From a virus: a DNA stretch of 64,000 nucleotides. The position numbers and the translations under genes were made by a program. The notes beneath the pieces were generated by a model. That model was not told where the DNA came from, did not search any database, and worked only from the letters and a program-made list of their open reading frames with translations. Shown piece by piece: positions 37,225 to 42,501 of this stretch. Location: positions 62,001 to 126,000 of the IMG/VR virus record IMGVR_UViG_3300036770_005816; one strand, 5' to 3'. The first letter of the stretch is position 1; each line of letters starts with the position of its first letter.

Positions 37225-37506
37225 ATGGAAGCAGAAACAAGACACGAAATCCTCAACTTCACCTACAACGACAGTGGCATCACCGTCTCGCAGTTGGATG
37301 AGGACTACTTCGCAAAGTATGAGGTTCGTTGGACGGACTTCATTGCGAACGAATGGGTGGAGACATACCACGAACTTTCGGAAGCACTCGCACGAGTCTC
37401 AGCACTCGTGAAGTGCGGTGAAGGGGATTGGCAGAGAGGTTTCCTGCAACAGCAAAACGATTTCGTCGCTCAGGCGCACGACTTCTTCGGAAAGGTGGTC
37501 AAGTGA
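37225..37506 (+). CDS. Hypothetical protein (93 aa)
   Basis: MEAETRHEILNFTYNDSGITVSQLDEDYF, then KYEVRWTDFIANEWVETYHELSEALARVSALVKCGE: a small alpha/beta protein. First of a seven-gene plus-strand run with overlapping stops. No family recognised. Confidence 0.7.
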   Translation: MEAETRHEILNFTYNDSGITVSQLDEDYFAKYEVRWTDFIANEWVETYHELSEALARVSALVKCGEGDWQRGFLQQQNDFVAQAHDFFGKVVK

Positions 37507-37955
37507 GTAACTATCTCATCATTCACAAAGACGGAAGCGTCATCCCGTTGGACGGCGCATACCTCGTTGACACCGACAAACTTGACGAGACAGGCAAGGC
37601 GTTGCTCGCGGAGTGGGACGAGACGGGTTCGGATGAAACCGCACGCGACCTCACCACGCAAGGCAACGACCTCGCACGCATCCTCGGAAGGGTTGGCTAC
37701 GGCTCGCTCGGCTACAACAACTGCATCGCATTTGATGTAGTTGGGCTACGCGAGGAAATCAAAGCGAAGATTGACTCAGGAGTGTGGGACGACGACCCTG
37801 CGGTGCAACGCGCATCACGGTTCACCGACGAAGAGTTGGAGTTGTTCGGCTCATACATTCTTGACAGCGACTACCTGTGGAATGTCTACAACGAAGAAAT
37901 CAACAGCAACCTACGACCATTCATCAAAGAAGTTCTCAAGGAGGAACTCAAGTGA
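37503..37955 (+). CDS. Hypothetical protein (150 aa)
   Basis: GTG start overlapping the previous stop (GTGA). MSNYLIIHKDGSVIPLDGAYLVD, then an acidic helical body ending KEVLKEELK. The start IIHKDGSVIPL resembles that of the DUF3846-like gene (VVVRTDGSINFIPL), but the rest differs. No family recognised. Confidence 0.75.
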   Translation: MSNYLIIHKDGSVIPLDGAYLVDTDKLDETGKALLAEWDETGSDETARDLTTQGNDLARILGRVGYGSLGYNNCIAFDVVGLREEIKAKIDSGVWDDDPAVQRASRFTDEELELFGSYILDSDYLWNVYNEEINSNLRPFIKEVLKEELK

Positions 37956-38206
37956 CAACGAAGAAAACCAAGAAACCAACAAAAAAGAAGCGCAAGACAC
38001 CCGCGTATCGGGTTGTCAAGAAACGCGCACCCGTTGAACCGCGCGGTCGCATCACGAAGCAGAAAGTCTCGGAGTACGAGATGATTGTAAAGATGCTCGA
38101 GATGTTCGGTCACGACGAGGATAACGACGGTCAAATCGTCATCTACACGAACCACCAATACGACAAGCGTGGCAGGGTCGTTCCGTTCAAGGGAGACAAC
38201 CGATGA
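37952..38206 (+). CDS. Basic hypothetical protein (84 aa)
   Basis: GTG start (GTGA overlap). MTTKKTKKPTKKKRKTPAYR at the N-terminus is a long Lys/Arg stretch; the C-terminal half is YEMIVKMLEMFGHDEDNDGQIVIYTNHQYD. Probably binds nucleic acid through the tail. No family recognised. Confidence 0.7.
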   Translation: MTTKKTKKPTKKKRKTPAYRVVKKRAPVEPRGRITKQKVSEYEMIVKMLEMFGHDEDNDGQIVIYTNHQYDKRGRVVPFKGDNR

Positions 38207-38445
38207 CGGTGGAGGAAACAGTGCAACCGTTTGAGTGGGAAGTGTCGTGGGCGAACCTGTACGACGGCGAAAACCTGAAAGATGTATTAGGTCAGGCGGT
38301 CGCAGAGTTGCAGGACGCGGTGAACAAGAACTACGGTGCGACAATACTCGTAATCCGTAACCGCAACACGGGCGAGAAGTTCGTGTACGACATCGCAGAA
38401 GAGGAAATAATCAAGCACGAGGTCACGGAACAACCCATTGACTAA
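38203..38445 (+). CDS. Hypothetical protein (80 aa)
   Basis: MTVEETVQPFEWEVSWANLY, then a helix (LKDVLGQAVAELQDAVNKNYGATILVIRNR). Its first codons ATGACGGTGGAGGAAA coincide with the 16-mer repeat, the only copy inside a gene start. ATGA overlap upstream. Confidence 0.7.
   Translation: MTVEETVQPFEWEVSWANLYDGENLKDVLGQAVAELQDAVNKNYGATILVIRNRNTGEKFVYDIAEEEIIKHEVTEQPID
38205..38220 (+). repeat. 16-mer repeat, copy 8 (partial, within a start)
   Basis: GACGGTGGAGGAAACA; 14 of the 16 positions match, and it includes bases 3-18 of the coding sequence. Confidence 0.65.
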
Positions 38446-38493
38446 GTACGACAAACTAAATAAGATGTACAGGAGCAGATAATGAAAAACAAT

Positions 38494-38509
38494 GACGGTG
38501 GAGGAAAGC
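38494..38509 (+). repeat. 16-mer repeat, copy 9, as RBS leader
   Basis: GACGGTGGAGGAAAGC ending 7 nt before the ATG at 38517. GGAGG inside it serves as Shine-Dalgarno. A 10-codon reading frame (MKNNDGGGKR) runs through it. Confidence 0.8.
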
Positions 38510-38516
38510 GGTAAAC

Positions 38517-38843
38517 ATGAACTTCGGAGACAGCGATTTCAAGTTCGTCAACGACGACCCCGATGTGCTGATGCGAATCAAATCTGACGACGGGTCAGAG
38601 GAAGTCGTCTTTTTGACGACCGACGGAGACGCATTGGACGGAAAACTTTTCAATGTTCAGCAAGGCGCGAAAGGACAATGGTTCGTCGTCATCAACCAAA
38701 AGATGTTGGACGACAGGATTGAGAAGTCCATTGAGGCGAACGCTGACGACTACGGGAAGAAGCACGCAATGTTCCTCCCCATTTCGTTCATCATCCAAGA
38801 GGCGTTGGCTGAAGTGATGCGACGAGAAGAGGACACACAATGA
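38517..38843 (+). CDS. Hypothetical protein (108 aa)
   Basis: MNFGDSDFKFVNDDPDVLMR, then DGDALDGKLFNVQQGAKGQWFVVINQKMLDDRIEKSIEANADDYGKKH and a helical C-terminus. Translation appears to start from the GGAGG inside the 16-mer repeat. Overlaps the next gene by ATGA. No family recognised. Confidence 0.75.
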   Translation: MNFGDSDFKFVNDDPDVLMRIKSDDGSEEVVFLTTDGDALDGKLFNVQQGAKGQWFVVINQKMLDDRIEKSIEANADDYGKKHAMFLPISFIIQEALAEVMRREEDTQ

Positions 38844-39151
38844 AAACGAAAAACCCTTTAGATTACATCTGTCCGCGTTGCACAGGTCTCATCCCATCTG
38901 CTGAGCAGTGGGGCGAATACATCGGTGCGTTGTCTCGACACACCCGCAACGGTGAGGAACCGTTGGAGATTTGCTCCGACTGCGGAACCGAGGAAGCAGT
39001 GGAACAACATTTCGGTGAACTCACACCACGCGAGAAGTATCCCGTCGTACACGACGGTGCAATCGCTCGAGTGTTCAAACGCATCACGGTCGTCGAGCGT
39101 CACAACGACGGTTCGGGAGAGTCCGGCATCTGGTTGGACAAAGGTTCATGA
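38840..39151 (+). CDS. Zinc-ribbon protein (103 aa)
   Basis: MKTKNPLDYICPRCTGLIPSAEQWG, then LEICSDCGTEEAVEQHFG: CPRC and CSDC form a zinc ribbon. The C-terminal half (AIARVFKRITVVERHNDGSGESG) is unassigned. ATGA overlap with the upstream gene. Confidence 0.75.
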   Translation: MKTKNPLDYICPRCTGLIPSAEQWGEYIGALSRHTRNGEEPLEICSDCGTEEAVEQHFGELTPREKYPVVHDGAIARVFKRITVVERHNDGSGESGIWLDKGS

Positions 39152-39159
39152 AAACCGTT

Positions 39160-39175
39160 GACGGTGGCGGAAAGC
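39160..39175 (+). repeat. 16-mer repeat, copy 10, as leader
   Basis: Exact copy ending 9 nt before the ATG at 39185. A short frame from an ATG overlapping the upstream stop (39148-39198) reads MKTVDGGGKQVDDAHP through it. Confidence 0.85.
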
Positions 39176-39184
39176 AGGTAGACG

Positions 39185-39391
39185 ATGCCCATCCATAGAG
39201 AGTTCACTGCGTCATGCGACAAATGCGGAAAAAAGTTTGAAGGTTCTTCTGATTCGTCTAAAGACCTGAAAGAAAAAATGCGGAAAGCGGGATGGCGGAC
39301 AGGCAACGTGTACTTCTGCGACGAATGTGAAAGCATCTGCGTTCACTGCGGAAGCAAGAAGGCTCCGCATGTGATGAAGAGCGACACCTAA
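39185..39391 (+). CDS. Zinc-ribbon protein (68 aa)
   Basis: MPIHREFTASCDKCGKKFEG, then VYFCDECESICVHCGSKKAPH: three CxxC knuckles (CDKC, CDEC, CVHC), enough for one zinc ribbon plus a half site. Preceded by the 16-mer leader. Function unknown. Confidence 0.75.
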   Translation: MPIHREFTASCDKCGKKFEGSSDSSKDLKEKMRKAGWRTGNVYFCDECESICVHCGSKKAPHVMKSDT

Positions 39392-39399
39392 AAACAAGT

Positions 39400-39415
39400 G
39401 ACGGTGGCGGAAAGC
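39400..39415 (+). repeat. 16-mer repeat, copy 11, as leader
   Basis: Exact copy ending 2 nt before the ATG at 39418; GCGGA would be the Shine-Dalgarno. A GTG-initiated 7-codon frame (MTVAESR) ends by ATGA overlap at the gene start. Confidence 0.85.
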
Positions 39416-39417
39416 AG

Positions 39418-39600
39418 ATGAACGGCAAACGATTGGACGGACTACGAAGAGGTCAACCCAAAGAACGCGTCATTCGTAGCGTCGCATGGACGAAAGAACA
39501 ATGGGAACAGGTAGAGGACATGGCGATGCTGAGCGGAATGCAACCATGCGAATACATACGGAGCGCAGTGCTCGCGTCAGGTGTCATCAAACGACACTAA
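39418..39600 (+). CDS. Ribbon-helix-helix-like protein (60 aa)
   Basis: MNGKRLDGLRRGQPKERVIRSVAWTKEQWEQVEDMAMLSGMQP, then CEYIRSAVLASGVIKRH. Strand (ERVIRSVAWT) followed by two helices with PCEYIRSAVL fits CopG/Arc-like RHH repressors. Directly after a 16-mer leader. Putative regulator. Confidence 0.7.
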   Translation: MNGKRLDGLRRGQPKERVIRSVAWTKEQWEQVEDMAMLSGMQPCEYIRSAVLASGVIKRH

Positions 39601-39606
39601 ACATGT

Positions 39607-39622
39607 GACGGTGGCGGAAAGC
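39607..39622 (+). repeat. 16-mer repeat, copy 12
   Basis: Exact copy at the start of an almost 800-bp gene-free region; a GTG-initiated frame through it (MTVAESQRRSPAT) is only 13 codons. AGTCCCGC follows at 39632. Confidence 0.85.
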
Positions 39623-39651
39623 CAGCGAAGAAGTCCCGCTACATGAGTTGA

Positions 39652-39735
39652 GAGCCGCACGACCCTAAGGAGGCGCGCACAACGAACCCGAGAGTGGTTA
39701 CTCGGTTGTTGCACGCTGGAGATATCGTGCGGCTC
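39652..39735 (+). ncRNA. Candidate structured RNA
   Basis: GAGCCGCACGA (39652-39662) pairs perfectly with TCGTGCGGCTC (39725-39735), closing an 84-nt unit. Inside, CCGAG and CTCGG flank an 8-nt loop with further pairing (GCGC...GTTGCACGC), and AAGGAGG lies unpaired near the 5' side. No reading frame occupies it. Could be a phage small RNA, a riboswitch-like leader or a tRNA-like decoy; homology unknown. Confidence 0.6.
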
Positions 39736-39756
39736 CCACACAAATAGTAGAGGAGC

Positions 39757-39840
39757 GGAGGTGGCGAGGTCAACACACAAACACCCCGCCACCTCCGAGG
39801 ACTTTCCGTTTTCAGGGGTGGAGGACGAAAATGGAAAGTC
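39757..39840 (+). ncRNA. Two consecutive long hairpins after the candidate RNA
   Basis: GGAGGTGGCG (39757-39766) pairs with CGCCACCTCC (39787-39796). GACTTTCCGTTTTC (39800-39813) pairs with GAAAATGGAAAGTC (39827-39840) with one G-U pair. They may be the 3' domain and terminator of the preceding RNA. Confidence 0.65.
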
Positions 39841-39862
39841 AAAAGAAGATTAGTAAACAATA

Positions 39863-40014
39863 AGTCCCGTCACTGCAACAGCAGTAAGTCCCGCTTCGCG
39901 TGTTCGTCATCGCATCACCAAGAGTCCCGCCCCACCTCGTCACCACACCAACCACAACCGGTAGATGGTGAGGAGGTGCGAACACCATTAGTTGGGGAGT
40001 GCACGAACGGGACT
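39863..40014 (+). repeat. AGTCCCGN interspersed repeat cluster
   Basis: AGTCCCGT at 39863, AGTCCCGC at 39887 and 39923, CGGGACT at 40008, in the gene-free region 39601-40398. The 16-mer follows 60 bp later, as at other loci. Confidence 0.75.
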
Positions 40015-40075
40015 GTCGTGCTGCTAGAGTGTCTGCTCAGTCACAAGACCCCAATGAATACAGCAGTAATCGGGT

Positions 40076-40091
40076 GACGGTGGCGGAAAGC
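40076..40091 (+). repeat. 16-mer repeat, copy 13
   Basis: Exact copy; the frame through it (MTVAESTDVRKRRDG and on) reaches 24 codons. Followed by a CCCGGAAACGGG dyad (40129-40140). Confidence 0.85.
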
Positions 40092-40261
40092 ACGGATGTC
40101 CGAAAGCGAAGAGATGGATTCGGTTTACCCGGAAACGGGAAACCCTGATTGTGCTGCTCTCGAACCGGTTGGCGAGAATCGAAAGGTTCCCCCACACCCC
40201 CTCCAAAGAGGTCCGGGTGGTTTATTCGTGGATTCCACGAAAAACCATCTTTCTGTGATGT

Positions 40262-40340
40262 GACGTCAACGTGTGAAAAAACGTCCAGGTCGGACGTTTC
40301 TTTCAAGATGCTTGACGTCGTTTGTTACGTCTGCTAACTT
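40262..40340 (+). promoter_or_regulatory. Nested dyad operator overlapping a promoter
   Basis: GACGTCAA (40262-40269) and TTGACGTC (40312-40319) are a perfect inverted repeat; within them AAACGTCC-N5-GGACGTTT (40279-40299) is a second. The right outer arm supplies TTGACG (40312-40317), 17 bp before TAACTT (40335-40340). ACGTC half sites also recur at 40327. A repressor-controlled promoter for the gene at 40399 is the simplest reading. Confidence 0.75.
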
Positions 40341-40380
40341 TTGTTTGGTGATTGCCGATAAAAACCCGCTGTTCCCAAGT

Positions 40381-40396
40381 GACGGTGGAGGAAAGC
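40381..40396 (+). repeat. 16-mer repeat, copy 14, as RBS leader
   Basis: GACGGTGGAGGAAAGC with GGAGG 7 nt before the GTG at 40399; the 8-codon frame MTVEESK ends in the overlapping TGA. Confidence 0.85.
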
Positions 40397-40398
40397 AA

Positions 40399-40761
40399 GT
40401 GAACCGCACCCGTATACAGACCCGTCAGCAGACCGCTAAAGCGCGCAAAATATCTGATGACGCCATCCACGAAATCTTCACTTATTGGCGGGAGAAGGTA
40501 TCTCCCCGTTCCCGTGCCGTACTCGACGACGCGCGCAAAATCAAAATAGGTTGGGCTATCCACGACTACGGTATCGAAGCCTGTAAGCAGGCGATAGATG
40601 GCTGTCTCAAATCAGGATGGCATATGGGTAACAATCCGTCCCACAAAAAATATAATGATGTGGAACTCATTTTTCGTCACGCTGCGAATGTGGAACGATT
40701 CATCGGTATGGCTGATGAACGGGATGCGAAACAGGAGTTCATCAACAACCCTGAGTGGTAA
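40399..40761 (+). CDS. Replisome-organiser C-terminal-like protein
   Basis: 120 residues from a GTG. AIHEIFTYWREKVSPRSRAVLDDARKIKIGWAIHDYG, then ACKQAIDGCLKSGWHMGNNPSHKKYNDVELIFRHAANVERFIG matches the C-terminal domain of phage replication initiators/helicase loaders (the FxYW, R-x-KI, AIxG, YxDLxxIxR pattern). The usual N-terminal winged-helix part is absent, so it may be a loader acting with the neighbouring DNA-binding proteins. Driven by the nested-dyad promoter. Confidence 0.75.
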   Translation: MNRTRIQTRQQTAKARKISDDAIHEIFTYWREKVSPRSRAVLDDARKIKIGWAIHDYGIEACKQAIDGCLKSGWHMGNNPSHKKYNDVELIFRHAANVERFIGMADERDAKQEFINNPEW

Positions 40762-40770
40762 GGTTCGGTT

Positions 40771-40938
40771 ATGAAGAAACGGACAGGGAGACCTCCGAAG
40801 GCTCCAACCACCAAAACCACCACCCTCACTCTCCGCATCCCCTCAACCACTAAGCGTCAACTGATGACCCAAGCAGACGCATACGACATGACCATCACCG
40901 AATACCTCACCACCCTCATCCAACGCGATGCCACATAA
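40771..40938 (+). CDS. Ribbon-helix-helix protein (55 aa)
   Basis: MKKRTGRPPKAPTTKTTTLT, then LRIPSTTKRQLMTQADAYDM and ITEYLTTLIQRDAT. AT-hook-like GRPPK at the N-terminus plus a CopG/Arc-type strand-helix-helix. Likely a dimeric DNA-binding regulator. From here codons become C/A-rich. Confidence 0.75.
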   Translation: MKKRTGRPPKAPTTKTTTLTLRIPSTTKRQLMTQADAYDMTITEYLTTLIQRDAT

Positions 40939-41263
40939 ACCCCAACCCGCCCCACACCCCAACACAAAAACCCACATAACCATCCCCATCCCCGGCTGGC
41001 TCAAAAACGAACTCATCACCAGTGCACAAACACACAACCAATCCCTACAAAAACACATAAACCATTTACTCACCAACGCACTCCGCCACACCCAAAACAA
41101 ACCACCCCTACAAAACACACCCCCCAACCCAATCCAACCCATCATCAACTACCTCACAGGAACCCGCACCCTCCAACCCTGCGGACAACCCACCTGCAAC
41201 AAACAACCAATCACCCTCAACAACACCACCTACTGCAACACCTGCGGAATCCAAACAAACTAA
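40928..41263 (+). CDS. Ribbon-helix-helix-like protein with zinc ribbon (111 aa)
   Basis: Overlaps the previous gene by 11 bp. THITIPIPGWLKNELITSAQTHNQSLQKHINHLLTNALRH is an RHH-like segment similar to the preceding gene. The C-terminus CGQPTCNKQPITLNNTTYCNTCG is a zinc ribbon. Codons are extremely C/A-rich with almost no G at third positions, unlike the 20-40 kb genes. Confidence 0.7.
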   Translation: MPHKPQPAPHPNTKTHITIPIPGWLKNELITSAQTHNQSLQKHINHLLTNALRHTQNKPPLQNTPPNPIQPIINYLTGTRTLQPCGQPTCNKQPITLNNTTYCNTCGIQTN

Positions 41264-41268
41264 AACAG

Positions 41269-41341
41269 TGCCCCTGGGTGGAATCGAACCACCGACCAAC
41301 ACCTTATAAGAGTGCCACTCTCACCACTGAGTTACAGGAGC
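41269..41341 (-). tRNA. tRNA-Ile (anticodon UAU)
   Basis: Full cloverleaf on the minus strand: acceptor GCTCCTG/CAGGGGC, D stem ACTC/GAGT, anticodon stem GCACT/GGTGT with loop CTTATAA (UAU), T arm GGTGG-TTCGATT-CCACC, discriminator A, 73 nt. CCA is not encoded. It reads AUA, a rare codon in GC-rich actinobacteria, unless C34-type modification applies. Confidence 0.9.
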
Positions 41342-41442
41342 AAACACAAAACACACAAAAAACCAAACAACCCCACACACAGTGGGTTCCCTGTCTTGTT
41401 TTCGGGTTTTGGGGTTTTGGGTGTTGTTGTTATCGGTGTGGG

Positions 41443-41751
41443 TTATTGGTTGTCCCACATTTGTGAGATTGATGGTCGTATGGGTTTGATGCCTCGTCGT
41501 TTTTGTTCGGCTGCGAGTTGTCGGCTGGTCATGCCTGCCCATACGCCGTGCATGTCGACGGGGTGGTATTCGAGGGCGTAGTTGAGGCATTCTGTTTGGA
41601 CGGTGCATTGTTGGCAGATTTGGCGGGCGTTGAGGATGTAGGTGATGTCTTTGTGGCGTTTGGGGAACATTTCGTTTGTGCGTCCGCGGCAGTTGGCTTT
41701 TGTTTGCCATCTTTGTATATCGTTGCCGGGGTTGTGGTTTTGGTGGTTCAT
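41443..41751 (-). CDS. WhiB-family iron-sulfur regulator
   Basis: 102 residues. Four cysteines in the WhiB pattern (Cys21, Cys46-x2-Cys49, Cys55) and the GVWAG turn (69-73), followed by a basic tail (EQKRRGIKP). WhiB proteins hold a 4Fe-4S cluster and act with the principal sigma factor; phage WhiB (as in mycobacteriophage TM4) can interfere with host WhiB2 and division. The ATG overlaps the upstream stop. Confidence 0.93.
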   Translation of the reverse strand: MNHQNHNPGNDIQRWQTKANCRGRTNEMFPKRHKDITYILNARQICQQCTVQTECLNYALEYHPVDMHGVWAGMTSRQLAAEQKRRGIKPIRPSISQMWDNQ

Positions 41752-42362
41752 TTGGTTTTGGGTTTTGTTTGTTGTTGGTGGGTGTGGTATGGGTGTCCTG
41801 TGTTGGGGTCGTATTTGGCTGCGGTGGCTATGGCTTTGAGGGCGTTTTTGCGTGCTTGTGTTGGGTTGCGGGGTGTGGGGAGGACGGTGAGTGCTCCGAG
41901 GGCGTATGGTGCTCCTGTGCCGATGGCGTAGGTGTTGTTGTGGTCGGTGAACCATGCGTAGTCGCCGTCTATTTGGTAGATGGTTTGGTTGATTGCTAGG
42001 AGGAGTTCGGAGTCGTGTCCTGCTCGGGTGGGTTGGTCGGGGGTTTGGGTGTGGGTGTAGCCGTGTGTTTCGAAGAGTTGGCGGAGGGTGGGGATGATTT
42101 TGTTGGTGATGTGTTCGTCGAGTTTTTTGCCTTTGAGGTTGGGTGGGCAGGTGGGGGGTTGCCATGTGTGGGTGAGGAGGTTGATGGCTCTTAGGTCTCC
42201 TGCTGTGCCGATGAGGTATTTGCCGTTGACGGCTATTTTGGAGACGTCTTGTCTGAGGGTGTTGATTTGGGTGGGTGTGCCGTCTTCTGTGGTTGAGGAG
42301 ATTCTTGTGTCTGCTACTAGTAGGCAGTAGTCGTGTCCCTGTATACCGATAACTGTGGTCAT
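41748..42362 (-). CDS. Proteasome/HslV-like Ntn hydrolase
   Basis: 204 residues. MTTVIGIQGHDYCLLVADTRIS places a candidate nucleophile Thr2 directly after Met, as in HslV and proteasome beta subunits; Asp18, Arg20 and Lys42 (SKIAVNGKYLIGTAG) take the other active-site places, and YAIGTGAPYALGAL matches the late Gly-rich strand. Could form a self-compartmented or host-proteasome-related peptidase. It overlaps whiB by 4 bp. Confidence 0.8.
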   Translation of the reverse strand: MTTVIGIQGHDYCLLVADTRISSTTEDGTPTQINTLRQDVSKIAVNGKYLIGTAGDLRAINLLTHTWQPPTCPPNLKGKKLDEHITNKIIPTLRQLFETHGYTHTQTPDQPTRAGHDSELLLAINQTIYQIDGDYAWFTDHNNTYAIGTGAPYALGALTVLPTPRNPTQARKNALKAIATAAKYDPNTGHPYHTHQQQTKPKTK

Positions 42363-42420
42363 GGCTATGCGGGCTTTGTAATCGTGGATGGAACAGCGCG
42401 GCGTTTGCTCATGGCAGGTC

Positions 42421-42501
42421 TCATTCGTCGTCGTCTTCGGGTTCGCAGACGGGGTTGTGTCCCCATGGGTGGTTGTATCGGCATGGGCAGGTGAGTGTCA
42501 T
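42421..42501 (-). CDS. Cys-containing microprotein (26 aa)
   Basis: MTLTCPCRYNHPWGHNPVCEPEDDDE; ATG overlaps the phosphoesterase stop (ATGA). CPC, two His and one Cys could bind one metal ion; acidic tail. Small size keeps confidence low. Confidence 0.5.
   Translation of the reverse strand: MTLTCPCRYNHPWGHNPVCEPEDDDE

Noticed and set aside
23247-39930. CRISPR array from recurrent AGTCCCGC words
   Set aside because: Repeats are too short, irregularly spaced and occur in both orientations; no spacer-like periodicity.
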